From: a virus
Direction: 5' to 3' (one strand)
DNA length: 53,974 nt
IMG/VR virus record: IMGVR_UViG_3300028025_001902
Location: 1-53,974 of that record
The notes beneath the pieces are model-generated. The model had not been told where the DNA came from. It saw only the letters and a program-made list of their open reading frames with translations, and searched no databases. The position numbers and the translations under genes were made by a program. Of the stretch, positions 34,035 through 44,700 are shown piece after piece (positions within the stretch are counted from its first letter, which is position 1; the number at the start of each line of letters is the position of its first letter).

Positions 34035-35425
34035 TACATCTCTACGATGATTTTAATATCTTCAATCTGGTCACTGGCACGATTAATTGGGCGACGATTT
34101 TCAACGTAGATTACATCACCACTGTATGGCTGAATTTCAGGATTAGTCTTAGTTGCAACAGTACCTGTTGCACTAGATGTTCCACCTGTAATAGTCTCAC
34201 TAGTTGAGAATGTAGCACCAGTTGCATTATCAGTGCGTAGTTGAATGTAACGAATTGTTGTTCCACTTACAGAAACGATACGACCAACTGCACCAGATGT
34301 TCCACCAGTAATAGTTTCATCTTGTTGGAATGTACCAGTACCACTAGAGAAAGTCAACTCTTTAGTTGCCTTCAATGTAGTAGCTGTAGAAACAGTTGTT
34401 GTTCCATAGTTGTATGGATCACGAATTAACATGATACGACGATAGTCGTTATCAACTGGGAAGTCACCAGATCCGTCATCGTACTCTAAACGCACGTTCA
34501 TCATTACATAGTAACCACCGAGTTCCTCAACTGGATCTGCACCATGACCACCCTTTGGTGTAATAATTGCAGATGCAGTAGCAGAAGAACCACTGCCACC
34601 AGAGATAGCAACAGTTGCGTATGTATATCCAGAACCAGCGTTAGTAATAGTAATTGCAGTAATAGTATTGCTACCTGCATCTCTAACTGCTGTGGCAGTT
34701 GCACCAGTGCCATCGCCATTGATAGTAACAGTTGGAGTTGATAGGTAACCAGTACCTGCAGCAGTCACTAAAATATTATTAATAGAACCATCAACTGCAG
34801 CGTCTTGAACTAGCCACTGATCGTAGTAAGCATCAGTAGATCCAGGATTGCTTGGTAAAGTCTTAACTGGAATAAAGTCTGTAGAAACAAACTTGATAAC
34901 ATCAGCTGGAGAAATTGTATACATAAACTTCCAAACATATCCGTCAGCAGTAGTAATAGCTGAAGTGGAAGTGCCTGTTGGTTTTGTTGTAGAAGCAATA
35001 ACTGTGTTTGCTGCATTTCTGTTATCTAAACATTTGTAGACATTATACTCATCAGTAACAACGAAGAAATTTGCAGCGTATAGATTTGCTGGAGTTGTAC
35101 CACCACCTGAAGAAATGTTTACACCAGCAGTAGTGCCGTTGTAGTCATGACGATAGATGTCGTAATATTGACCAGAAGTCCAATCACGTCGTGGAATAGC
35201 ATGTGCTACGTCTGAAGATTGAATACGCTTTGCAGCGAGCATATCTTGCCAATAGTATAATTCTTCAGATACTGTGTCAACTGGAGTATCTGGAGAGTTA
35301 TCGCTTGTCCAACTTTGTGGACGACCAATACCAAGATACATGTTAGACGCAGCAGCTTCTGAGAAACCTTCTTTGAAAGATTGCGCATTGTGGATGCGGA
35401 ATTTTGAAGTTATAATTGCAGCCAT
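34034..35425 (-). CDS. gp8: Baseplate wedge subunit gp8
   Basis: 463 aa against 334 in T4. Family landmarks occur in order: TSKFRIHNAQSF at the N-terminus, LGIGRPQSW, AIPRRDW, DGYVWKFMYTISP, and the C-terminal VIYVENRRPI...SDQIEDIKI. The extra length comes from inserts: GxGY repeats at about 230-285 (AGTGYLSTPTVTI, AGSGYTYATVAI) and two GTFxxxETITGGTSxA repeats at about 370-430. gp8 dimers build the wedge with gp7, gp6 and gp53. The gene sits between the gp7-position gene and the giant protein. Confidence 0.9.
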   Translation of the reverse strand: MAAIITSKFRIHNAQSFKEGFSEAAASNMYLGIGRPQSWTSDNSPDTPVDTVSEELYYWQDMLAAKRIQSSDVAHAIPRRDWTSGQYYDIYRHDYNGTTAGVNISSGGGTTPANLYAANFFVVTDEYNVYKCLDNRNAANTVIASTTKPTGTSTSAITTADGYVWKFMYTISPADVIKFVSTDFIPVKTLPSNPGSTDAYYDQWLVQDAAVDGSINNILVTAAGTGYLSTPTVTINGDGTGATATAVRDAGSNTITAITITNAGSGYTYATVAISGGSGSSATASAIITPKGGHGADPVEELGGYYVMMNVRLEYDDGSGDFPVDNDYRRIMLIRDPYNYGTTTVSTATTLKATKELTFSSGTGTFQQDETITGGTSGAVGRIVSVSGTTIRYIQLRTDNATGATFSTSETITGGTSSATGTVATKTNPEIQPYSGDVIYVENRRPINRASDQIEDIKIIVEM

Positions 35426-35444
35426 TTTATTTTCCTTTTATAGA

Positions 35445-36218
35445 TTAATACAGGGCAGTCCATGAACTGCCGTTATAGAATACTGGGTACGATACACCAG
35501 CGTTAGTTCCTTTTGGATCCCATCCAGCAGTGTTGCCATCTGCAACAGCAAACATTCCATTCGCTGGAGTTGCTGGTACGCTAGTTGAAACTGTTAATGT
35601 TAATGTGGTAGTGATACTTGCTTGTTTACCTTCTAATGAGGTTTCTAATGCTTGTAATCCTTGCTTAATCGTTTGATTATCAGCAATAGTAGTTCCAGTA
35701 AAAGTTCCAAGATTTGCAGAACCTTCAGCAACACCAGACAAAGAGATTAGGTCATCTACGCTTAATGAAGAAGCAGTAGGAATAGTTGGTGTACTAGACA
35801 AGTCTGCATAAGAACCAGAAGTAGCCACTGTGGCTAAACTAGAAGTTGCAGCCTTAGCATCTAATTGAGTTTGGATAGCAGATGTAACACCATCTACATA
35901 GTTTAGTTCTGTAGTAGTAAGAGTAGCACCATCCAGAATATTTAATTCAGCTGCAGTAGATGTAACACCATCTAAAATATTAAGTTCTGCAGTAGTGGAA
36001 GTAACACCATCCAAGATGTTTAATTCTGCAGTAGTGGAAGTAACACCATCCAAGATGTTTAATTCTGCAACGCTAGATGTTAGGGTGATTGCTGAGCCAG
36101 TACCTAATGCATTATAGATCTCGCTAAAATTGTCATTAATTTTACCACCAGCGACACGAAGTGTATCGCCTGTTCCATCGTTGGCTGCAGAACCGATTCC
36201 AATATTTAATTTTGCCAT
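35445..36218 (-). CDS. Virion protein with tandem ELNILDGVTSTTA repeats
   Basis: 257 aa. The N-terminus NIGIGSAANDGTGDTLRVAG, GKINDNFSEIYNALG is a module found at the start of many phage tail and fibre proteins. Residues about 50-115 are five 13-residue repeats around ELNILDGVTSTTA, encoded by near-perfect 39-bp DNA repeats. The remainder (SGSYADLSSTPTIPTASSLS, PATPANGMFAVADGN) is fibre-like, ending YNGSSWTALY. It is located among wedge genes, with AGGAG 9 bases before its start. It is a candidate short fibre or whisker attached to gp7/gp8. Confidence 0.7.
   Translation of the reverse strand: MAKLNIGIGSAANDGTGDTLRVAGGKINDNFSEIYNALGTGSAITLTSSVAELNILDGVTSTTAELNILDGVTSTTAELNILDGVTSTAAELNILDGATLTTTELNYVDGVTSAIQTQLDAKAATSSLATVATSGSYADLSSTPTIPTASSLSVDDLISLSGVAEGSANLGTFTGTTIADNQTIKQGLQALETSLEGKQASITTTLTLTVSTSVPATPANGMFAVADGNTAGWDPKGTNAGVSYPVFYNGSSWTALY
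35905..36069 (-). repeat. Tandem 39-bp in-frame repeats
   Basis: About four to five copies of a 39-bp unit within the 35445 gene. Two neighbouring copies (near 35985-36023 and 36024-36062) are nearly identical, while outer copies are diverged. The unit length is 13 codons, so copy-number change keeps the frame. Confidence 0.8.
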
Positions 36219-36230
36219 TTATTTCTCCTG

Positions 36231-38759
36231 TTATACTGTATCAAATGTTATTCGTACAGTATCCGTTGTTATGCTAGAATCGAATCGAACATCCAATTCG
36301 TCCATTGTGATGAAGTCGTCATCTACAGTTTCACTTCCATCGAAAGTATAGACGCCATCTTGTTTAATTATAGTGATATACGCTTCTTTAGCGAAATTTG
36401 TTCTTCTATTAGGATTATTTATAACATCTAAAATGGTAATACTACCAAAATCCTTAATTTGTGTGTTTGCGTATGTATCCCAATATCCTTGGTTTGGAGC
36501 ATCATACTCTTGATCCCAAGCATTTCTATAAACACCTATAGATTCTTTAGTTCCAGCTGCATATGGAGCTAAAGTAAATTTCCATCTTTCTAACCATGCA
36601 AGAGTTGGTCCAAATTGAAGAGAACCAGCCGATGGCATAGATCTTAATTCTAAGTCAGCAAATGAGCTGGCATAAGTCGGCACTACCTCATTAAATGTGC
36701 TATGGTAGATAACCTTGTAAGATTCTCCAAGTTCTGCACGAAGATCCAATAAATGAACTTCTGTTGGAGTCAGATTAGGTAAAACTAGAGTTGGTAAGAA
36801 CTCAGAGGTACTTGTTCTAACACCAAGAATGCTTGCGATAAAGTCTGTGATAATAAGAGTAACTTGTTCTTTATCTAAAGCAGAATTATCCTCATATCCA
36901 GATCGTCTGTAGTTACCGACTGCTCGCATCTTCATATCCAAGAATAAACGAATAGTTGTTAGTAATTCAGATACCTGTAGTGTTACATCAGAAGGTGCTC
37001 GAACTAATGATTGGACTGTAACCTCACCAAATAATGCTAGACCAATTGGGTGTAACAGTTTCTTGACAGCATCACGATACTTATCGATAGACTGACCAAC
37101 TTTAATAACGTAAGAATACTCTTGATAGAATAAAGAGTCTTGAATTTTCTTTGAAGATTCAGAAACTTTACCATCGGCATTAATAAACTTACCAAGAGTT
37201 CGACTAACTGCACCAATAACACCTGTAGCTTCAGCGTGATTGCCAGAACCAGAAATAATTTTAGCAGTGGCACCAGAACTATTTGTTATAGTCTGATTTG
37301 TCTCAAATTGACCAGAAGTTTCATTTACAAATGAGTTTCCATCTTCTGTTATTAGATATCCAGTTGAATTTTCTAACTGAGTAACAATTCTATCTGAAGT
37401 TGGGTATAATGTAATTAAATTTCGACTAGTATCATAAGAGTAAATAGTTCCACTTGGTACTTGTTGACTCTCAAGAACCAGTTTATCACCAGACTCGAGT
37501 AGTAATTCACCATCAATATCCGTTTCTAAAGACATTGTCTGTGGTAGCACTGTTATTGCGTCACCAGCTGCGAATGATCCAGTTATGTCTTTAACAACAA
37601 TATTGTATGGGAATACTGCAATAGGAGCAGTCTCATATCGTGCACCTGGATTTGTAATACCAACTTTGGTGACTCTACCGATGCCATCACCAATCGCAAT
37701 AAGTTTGGCACCAGTTCCGCCAGTGGCAGAAACAATAGGAAGTTTCTTATAGTAGTATCCACCAGTTAAAAGAGAAATTGCTTTGATACCACCTGTGGTA
37801 ACATTCTCTAAGTCAAAATGATCTCTATCCTCACTGAGTAATTTAGAACCATCTTCCATAAGAATAGAATCAACATCAATGTCAGTAATAATGGCTCTAG
37901 CTGTTACTAAAGAAGCAGCAAGATCACCAGCATCAGTATTATCAAATGTTAATTCTGTTCCGATGCTATATCCAGATCCAGGTGAATCAATAATAATATC
38001 ATCGATAGATCCGTAACCAATATTAGTTACTTCAATTTGCGCATCTGTTCCAGTACCAGAAAGTAAATCAATCGGATCACCCACTCTGTAGTATGAACCA
38101 TTATTAATAATATCAAATTCTGTAATAACTGATAGTATGTTAAGAGTTATTGTACTGTTATTGGTATTGTCTAATCCTGTTATAGAATCTGTAGTATTGA
38201 ATGTTCCAACAATACTTTTTTCATTTAATGTCAATTCTGCAATTGTATCAGAACCAATTTGAAATTTAATGACTGATTCTACACTAGCACGACTTATGCC
38301 TTGACTGATTGTTTGACCAATTAAATTAAAAGAATTTCCACTGGTTTCAATACAACGAACAATAACAGCCTGATCCCATTTACCATCTGATAAACGGAGC
38401 ATATCCGTTTTAGGGAAATATAATTGTGGGGTTTCATTAAACAGAATTCTGAATAAGAATTCGTAAGACTTTGTCGTACCCTTTGAACGATAAAGTTCGT
38501 GTATCTGTTTTGCAAGATAGCGTTTATCCGATAAAGTAGAAAGTGGAACATGTAACAACACTTCATTTCTAAAGTACTGAATAAAACTATCAATAGTATC
38601 ATCAATATCTCTTGTGCTTTCGAGATTTCTCTTTTCAGTTTGTTCTAGAAACTCATAGTATGCTTCTAAAAATGCAATGAACTGAGTATTATCCTCACGA
38701 ATAAATTCGGGGACTTGTCTAGATACGACTGATGATACTTTTGCTTTTACGAGTGCCAT
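36231..38759 (-). CDS. Baseplate wedge protein in the gp7 position
   Basis: 842 aa. The N-terminus (VPEFIREDNTQFIAFLEAYY, EFLEQTEKRNLE, DIDDTIDSFIQYF, YLAKQIHELYRSKGTTKSYE, FLFRILFNE) is a conserved helical block of aquatic T4-like phages. The middle contains beta inserts with GSYY/GSGY/GGYY/GARY repeats (DIINNGSYYRVGDPI, DSPGSGYSIGTEL, TGGYYYKKLPIVS) and a TSGQFETNQTITNSSGATA repeat. The C-terminus has KFTLAPYAAGTKESIGVYRN and a repeated VDDDF...LDVRFD acidic end. It lies exactly between gp8 and gp6, where T4 has gp7 (1032 aa), but sequence identity to gp7 is not evident to me, so no symbol is given. Confidence 0.75.
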   Translation of the reverse strand: MALVKAKVSSVVSRQVPEFIREDNTQFIAFLEAYYEFLEQTEKRNLESTRDIDDTIDSFIQYFRNEVLLHVPLSTLSDKRYLAKQIHELYRSKGTTKSYEFLFRILFNETPQLYFPKTDMLRLSDGKWDQAVIVRCIETSGNSFNLIGQTISQGISRASVESVIKFQIGSDTIAELTLNEKSIVGTFNTTDSITGLDNTNNSTITLNILSVITEFDIINNGSYYRVGDPIDLLSGTGTDAQIEVTNIGYGSIDDIIIDSPGSGYSIGTELTFDNTDAGDLAASLVTARAIITDIDVDSILMEDGSKLLSEDRDHFDLENVTTGGIKAISLLTGGYYYKKLPIVSATGGTGAKLIAIGDGIGRVTKVGITNPGARYETAPIAVFPYNIVVKDITGSFAAGDAITVLPQTMSLETDIDGELLLESGDKLVLESQQVPSGTIYSYDTSRNLITLYPTSDRIVTQLENSTGYLITEDGNSFVNETSGQFETNQTITNSSGATAKIISGSGNHAEATGVIGAVSRTLGKFINADGKVSESSKKIQDSLFYQEYSYVIKVGQSIDKYRDAVKKLLHPIGLALFGEVTVQSLVRAPSDVTLQVSELLTTIRLFLDMKMRAVGNYRRSGYEDNSALDKEQVTLIITDFIASILGVRTSTSEFLPTLVLPNLTPTEVHLLDLRAELGESYKVIYHSTFNEVVPTYASSFADLELRSMPSAGSLQFGPTLAWLERWKFTLAPYAAGTKESIGVYRNAWDQEYDAPNQGYWDTYANTQIKDFGSITILDVINNPNRRTNFAKEAYITIIKQDGVYTFDGSETVDDDFITMDELDVRFDSSITTDTVRITFDTV

Positions 38760-38761
38760 TA

Positions 38762-40591
38762 TTAGCTACGACTTGAAGTGAAGATATAATTAGATCCGCC
38801 AGAGGTCTCGCCAGAGGCAACTTTGTCAACAACAGCATTTACAACGATTTGTTCTTCAGCAATTAAAGCCAACTGACTTCTAACTGAAACAACATCGTTT
38901 GATGATGGTTTAATAGTGATAGTAATCTCATTATTTGTTGCAGATGTAATATTAATATCATTTAGTGTGATTCGACCAGTCACATAATTGACTGAACCTA
39001 AAGTATTATTTGTATATCTCTTAGTACCAGCACCAACAAAGTAATACAAACGAATATTTCCAACACCATCATCTTCAAAAAAGAAAGTTTCACTGGAACC
39101 ATCAATAGTAAAAGCATCAGATGTTACAGCACCTTCAGGGACACCTTCTGTATAAATTGGGTTATCAATACTGATAACATAAGAAGTTCTAGTATTAAAA
39201 GTTGGAGTGAATGATCTTTTTAGAACGATCGTAGTAATGTTACTTAAAATAGATTCTTCTGAAGCATCAATTAAACGAGACATTTTTGAGAATCTAAACA
39301 TTCCATCAAAACGATTAAGATCTGTCTCATTATAATTTATAATAGTATCACGAACCAAAGTCTTAAGTAATTCTTCAGATCTATTGGTTTGCTGAGGATT
39401 ATAGTAAATTGTTACATTTGGAACAATGTAAAGATACTGAGCATCAACAACTTCTGGAATAATTGATACCACATTCTTGCCTTTAAGAATTGTAGTTTTA
39501 ATTAGTTCTTTAGTGGCATTAGATAATGTTTCACCTGACAGTGGTTTGATAGCAATGAATGCCTTACCATAAACTGGAGGATTATTATCTTCACCACCCC
39601 AAACATTGATTGAGTCGATGTTTGAAAATAGTTGTGGAAGAATAACTTTGTAATCTTCTGCGGTAACTGCACGATTTTGTGCAGAGTAATTTCTTGGAGC
39701 ATTAAAACGAATAGAATCAATGTCTTCAATATCTTGTCCACCTTGTGCAGCAGTAACTGTATTAACTGAAACAGTACCACCACCGATACCTGTTCCGTCA
39801 AAAGTGAACACACGTGCACCATTGGCTGCAGTTTTATCTGTGACAAAGTAGTTAAACAATACAACATTACCAGCAGAAGGTTTATAACCTACGATACCAT
39901 CACCGAAATATACTTCAAATAATTCGTCATCGATCTCTTTCAAAAAGAAAGCACGAGTAGTTGGACCAACTTCAGTTATATTATTTGCAAATGTATAAGA
40001 TGTGTATGAAGATGAACCTGAAGTTTCTTGAACACGAACAGTCAGTGTAGAAATATCAATATCTGAATTTGGGATAATAAAACGAGTTCCATCAGCAACT
40101 GTGTAAGTATATGTTAATGGAGTGCCCTGCGTTAAAGTAACATTCTGGAAAATGTAAGCACCAGAAGTATTTGGAATAATTGTAGTTGCTTGAGTGTTAT
40201 AAAATGTATAGGTAACGGTATCAACAACAGAAGAAAATGCGCTGTTTGCTGGTAAAGTCAAAGAAGATGGACTACCAGTTGGAGCAGATACTGTAATGTT
40301 TACTGTGGCAGTAGGAGCACGAGAAGATCTTGGAAGATAACCCAACATCTTAGCCAAAGAAACTACACTGGATCTCTTACGAGCAGAGTCCAAGAACATT
40401 TCATTTACTGCAAGGTTTGTGTAAAGAGAATGGTAGTGAGTATTGTATGCCAAAACATCCAACAATACGGACATACCTGAACCTTCAAAATCGTAGTCCG
40501 AAAACTCATTCTGTCCCTGTAAGAATGTCTTTAGATTAGATTTGATCTGGTCAAAATCTAATTCAGAGACGCTTATTTTTTTATTTTCCAT
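38762..40591 (-). CDS. gp6: Baseplate wedge subunit gp6
   Basis: 609 aa against 660 in T4. The N-terminal block SELDFDQIKSNLKTFLQGQ, FSDYDFEGSGMSVLLDVLAY, NTHYHSLYTNLAVNEMFLDS is a near-textbook gp6 motif. The core (LPQLFSNIDSINVWGGEDN, YGKAFIAIKP) matches the baseplate J-like fold. The C-terminal domain dimerises between wedges in T4. gp6 forms the inner ring of the baseplate. It is one base upstream of the gp7-position gene and immediately downstream of gp25. Confidence 0.95.
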   Translation of the reverse strand: MENKKISVSELDFDQIKSNLKTFLQGQNEFSDYDFEGSGMSVLLDVLAYNTHYHSLYTNLAVNEMFLDSARKRSSVVSLAKMLGYLPRSSRAPTATVNITVSAPTGSPSSLTLPANSAFSSVVDTVTYTFYNTQATTIIPNTSGAYIFQNVTLTQGTPLTYTYTVADGTRFIIPNSDIDISTLTVRVQETSGSSSYTSYTFANNITEVGPTTRAFFLKEIDDELFEVYFGDGIVGYKPSAGNVVLFNYFVTDKTAANGARVFTFDGTGIGGGTVSVNTVTAAQGGQDIEDIDSIRFNAPRNYSAQNRAVTAEDYKVILPQLFSNIDSINVWGGEDNNPPVYGKAFIAIKPLSGETLSNATKELIKTTILKGKNVVSIIPEVVDAQYLYIVPNVTIYYNPQQTNRSEELLKTLVRDTIINYNETDLNRFDGMFRFSKMSRLIDASEESILSNITTIVLKRSFTPTFNTRTSYVISIDNPIYTEGVPEGAVTSDAFTIDGSSETFFFEDDGVGNIRLYYFVGAGTKRYTNNTLGSVNYVTGRITLNDINITSATNNEITITIKPSSNDVVSVRSQLALIAEEQIVVNAVVDKVASGETSGGSNYIFTSSRS

Positions 40592-40984
40592 TTATCGAGT
40601 TCTCTCTAAGGTTAAATCTAGAGTTAGAGGTTGTTGTGTGTTAACTATCTTAAACGTGATAGTAACATACAATGAATTTTCATCTGGACTGCTAAGAACA
40701 TTAACATCCAATAAGTCTACTCTTGGTTCAAAGTTATTGACCACATCAACAATCGCTCTCTGTAGAGTGATGTTTAACATCGGTGATGCTGGTTCGAATA
40801 ATAATGCGTTAATTGGCGAGCCGATTTCACTATGAAATGGTCGCTCAAAGTTTCTAGTTAGAATTAGATTTTTAAGGGAAGTTTTAATTGCATTTTCATC
40901 GTATCTACGTGCAATGTCCTTAGTCACTGGGTGAGCAGTGAAATTTAAATCTAAATCGGAGAAAAGTCTTGTGCTTCGTGCCAT
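40592..40984 (-). CDS. gp25: Baseplate wedge protein gp25
   Basis: 130 aa (132 in T4). It carries DLDLNFTAHPVTKDIARRYD, EIGSPINALLFEPASP and DVVNNFEPRVDLLDVNV, the gpW/gp25 family pattern. gp25 sits at the sheath-baseplate junction and primes sheath assembly. A CTAAATAA octamer occurs 6 bases before the ATG but is too close to act as a normal promoter. Confidence 0.94.
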   Translation of the reverse strand: MARSTRLFSDLDLNFTAHPVTKDIARRYDENAIKTSLKNLILTRNFERPFHSEIGSPINALLFEPASPMLNITLQRAIVDVVNNFEPRVDLLDVNVLSSPDENSLYVTITFKIVNTQQPLTLDLTLERTR

Positions 40985-40998
40985 ATTCTTTATTTAGG

Positions 40999-41301
40999 TT
41001 ATTCTATAAAAGAGTTGTTAGAACCTTGCGCTATTGCATCGCCACATTGGATACTATCTCCAATTCTAGCTGCTTTTTTACCCTCAATATAAGTCTTACT
41101 TGCTCCAGTGCTGGGAATACGAATATCAGAATTATGTGTAGTTCTTCCGCATGCATGGGCTGCAAATTTACAATTAGGATCTACAACTGCAGCTAGTTTT
41201 CCATTAAAATAGGTTTTAGCCACTGGGGTGGTTATCAGGGCAGTGGGTGCAAAACATCCATGCCCAGTGCTCTTATCTCCGAGTGTTGATACTGCAGGCA
41301 T
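40999..41301 (-). CDS. gp5.4: PAAR spike-tip protein (gp5.4-like)
   Basis: 100 aa. MPAVSTLGDKSTGHGCFAPT and later RIPSTGASKTYIEGKKAARI, GDSI-C-GDAIAQGS are PAAR-type repeats. His/Cys positions (H14, C16, H49, C51 and C85) could bind the metal that sharpens the cone. It caps the gp5 needle in T4. Its start overlaps the stop of the 41301 gene (TAATG). Confidence 0.92.
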   Translation of the reverse strand: MPAVSTLGDKSTGHGCFAPTALITTPVAKTYFNGKLAAVVDPNCKFAAHACGRTTHNSDIRIPSTGASKTYIEGKKAARIGDSIQCGDAIAQGSNNSFIE

Positions 41302-41768
41302 TATCTTCCTATCCTAGTTTGGGCAATTGCATTTATTAAAGCAGTTTTACCTATGTCCCAGTTAAAAGTGGAAACGACTGTATAAGTCTGCTGAACATCT
41401 GGACCAATACTGTTCGCATCCTTGGCTGTTACGGTATAACTGTAAGTCACAGTTTGTACAGTGGGTGCGGTAAAAGAACAGATTTCATACGAGTTCGTTA
41501 TATCATTAAAATTAGTAACAGTACTGTATGTTTTATCTTTTGTCAAATATGTAATGATGCTTCCACCATGTGGTTCTGCATCATATTGCCCAGAAATATT
41601 ATTAGTTCCCACAGTCATTAGAGTATTGGTTTTATCTGCAACTATTCCTGTTACTGCATAACTTGTTAATGGATCTGGATCAACATAAGAAAATGTCTGC
41701 GAATAGTTAGTATAAACAGGTAACTCATCCACAGCCTTTAAAGCAGTATTGGAAGGAGTCCAAGGCAT
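41301..41768 (-). CDS. Unknown protein between PAAR and gp5
   Basis: 155 aa. No family recognised. It is rich in Thr/Tyr/Val strands (QTFSYVDPDPLTSYAVTGIV, TVQTVTYSYTVTAKDANSIG), which suggests one Ig- or cadherin-like beta sandwich, with an HGGSIITYL motif. The C-terminus (DIGKTALINAIAQTRIG) is a helix. It is translationally coupled at both ends (TAATG overlaps with gp5 and PAAR), so it is very likely a spike or hub accessory protein. Confidence 0.7.
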   Translation of the reverse strand: MPWTPSNTALKAVDELPVYTNYSQTFSYVDPDPLTSYAVTGIVADKTNTLMTVGTNNISGQYDAEPHGGSIITYLTKDKTYSTVTNFNDITNSYEICSFTAPTVQTVTYSYTVTAKDANSIGPDVQQTYTVVSTFNWDIGKTALINAIAQTRIGR

Positions 41769-44700
41769 TACGCAGTCCTATTTTGTTGAGGAATCTGATC
41801 TAAAAGATAGAATCCTTGTGGAACACCAGCAGTATTTCTTTTGTAAGTCTTATCGTTTACCATGGTAAATGCCATCTTTCTTCTAGCGTCCATCTTGTAG
41901 CTAACGTGCATCCAATGCGAAGATGGGTAACGATACTCTAAAATAATCTGGTCGTATGGCAGAATCTTTTCTGCAGAAACCACTAAATTGTAAAGTTTGT
42001 CGTATGTACTATTAACCAAACCAATGTCAATAGCCTGTCCTTTGCAGTGATCTGAAGTAGGAGATTCCTGAGGAACAACACCTTTTAATCGATAACCAGA
42101 ATTAATCTTCCATGTCTTCTTATAGCCACCAATTCCTCCAGGAAGAATCTCTAGCATTGGTTCAAGAATATTCTGAGCAACCATGGCAAGATTACATACA
42201 ACTTCTTGAACTGTGTATTGTCTTAGTTGTCCTTTGGCAGTATCCTGAAGCATTTGGTCTACAAGTTTATGTTTACCATTCACACCACCATCAATTAACA
42301 TACCCAATGTAAAGTTAGTGGATAGTCTATAGTCATTAGTGAAGTTAGTTGTATTGTAAATCACTTTACAATCTACTGGAACCGCAGGTGCAGCACCACC
42401 ACTTGGTGTTGCAGATTCTTCTGCAACTGGAACTACTGGAACAGCAACACCATTCTCACGTGACTCTTTATTTGAGATGGCACGACCCTCTGGTGTATCC
42501 CAGTCATCAGGAGTTTCAGCAGTAGTTCTTTCTTCAAATGCACGCTCTGGTGGAATGAAGTAAGGAACAACAGGATTGAGTGGTTTGCCAGCCACAGGTG
42601 GAGTCAGAGTAAAATCTTCTACATCAGCTGCGCTTCCTGCACCATTACCAAATTGACCTTCAGCGTAATCTGCAGATAATTTTCCACCAGCAAGAATATT
42701 AGTTTCACCGCTAGATTCAATATTCACTACCTCAGATTTCTGATTGATAGCAGCTGCAGATTGAGTATTAATGTTTCCATCTGATTTCGTGTAAATGTTT
42801 GCAGCTTTAACTGAATAATCCCCGACTACATTTACTTTAAAGTCACCACCAATAGCCATAGTTGTATCATTGGCAACACCGATGTCTAAGTTATTACCAA
42901 CTTGAATAGTAGCGTTCTGCTCAACTTGAATATTTGCATCTGATCGTGCGTAGATATTTGTATTACCATCAACGGTAATATTGCATTCACCAGCAACACG
43001 GATACATCCATTTCTTTCCATGATGGTGAAGTTATCACCAACAATGTAATTTACCTGTGTACCATTTGCATCAATTTCACTGAATGTACCTGAACGATGG
43101 TATGTATGAATACGCTCTTGTCCAGGTGTGTCGTCAAATTCTTGAATGTGTCCAGATTCAGTTTCAAATACTTTATTGTATGGATACTTTGCTCCATATG
43201 GTGGCTCTGGTTGATCCCATGAACCATTACCAATCGCCTTTGGAACATCTAATCTTCGAACAGCATCTTTTTTCTTAACTACTGTTCCTTTGATAATTCC
43301 TCGTGCCAAACGATTAGTGTCTGGCTCGTTGATATATTCTTTTAGTGGATACTTATTGTTTGGATCTCTAAATCCAATTGCGTCAGAACCAGATGCTTTA
43401 CTTTCTTCAGATGGTCCAGGGGTTGGTTTGGAACCATCTGCTGGTGGCTCTGGAATTGGTGCTGAAGCATCTTTGTCAGAACCACTATCACCAGCTGCGC
43501 CATAGAAATATTCGTAGTAAGCTAATTTGCGTGCGGAAATGTCTGGAGAGTTTACACCAACTGCAGCTTTTGCAGCTTGAAAATATCCAGGATGTGCATT
43601 GGCATTAACTTTAGATGATACTCTATCTTTGATGTAAAGCGCAGCAACCAATGCTGATACGTTAATATCATCATCAAGAGAATCTGGATTATTTACAATG
43701 TCAAGACTTAAACCCATGTTATTGGCAAGAGTTTGATACTTTTGATAGTTACCCTTACCAGTCAGCTGAATAAATCCACGACCAAAATATTTTCCACCAT
43801 CTTCATCTGTTAGATTACCAAGGAAACCCTTACCACGTTTTGTTGGTCCATATGCCCATGAGAAGAACTCTGATCTTGATAGACCACGTTTTGATGCATT
43901 TGCATATTTTGAAATATCATCTTCTGTGGCAAATGAATAGATCGCCTTCATACGAGAAGGTGAATAATTATATGATTCTAACTGAGGAATCCATCCTGTT
44001 TCACCACCAGCAATACCCAGTAAAGCACACTTCTGTTCTTTAGTTGTAAGTCCAACTTTGTCGCATGCAGCAATAAGTGCCTTAATACCTTGTGTGGCTT
44101 TTGATGTGTTTGTTACAGACTTTGGTGGTGGTATAGTTGGAATTGCATTATTAGTTACATTAGATGTTGGAGTCGCACCAACAGTTGGTGATGCGTCAGG
44201 GGTTGTAGTAACTACTCCACCGAATCCCGTAGTTACTGGATTACCAGAACTATCTGTAAGTACATTAGCATTTCTACTTCTATTAACTGCGTCTAAGTTA
44301 GTGGGTACTGGTTCAAATGTAATAATGTTTTCTGCATAATTAACAACAGCACTACTAATAGTAATTTGTGTGCCATTATTAATACTAACAATGGTTGTTC
44401 CGTTTGGAATACCAAAACCGACAACTTTCATATTGGCTTTTAATGAACGAGTTAAGTCTACTCTACCTTCTTCATTGTCTATAAAGGTGAGTACTTTACC
44501 AGTAACTGGTCCAGGAATTGTTCGTAGAGTAATGCTTTCTACTTTTTCATCAACAATTGCACCACCATCTTCAGCATCAATTGGTAATGGTGTGGAAGGA
44601 ATTCCACCAAGTGTTCCAAGAATAATTGGTTGTTGTTTATCATGGTCTGCAAATAGAACAATTACAGAAGTACCTTCAACTGGTCCAATTGGAGTATGAC

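Noticed and set aside
35905-36069. Regular repeats that could suggest a CRISPR array
   Set aside because: Repeats are 39 bp with no unique spacers, lie in frame inside a gene and encode a protein repeat.
40990-40997. CTAAATAA (minus) before gp25
   Set aside because: Only 6 bases from the ATG; too close for a transcript with a ribosome binding site.
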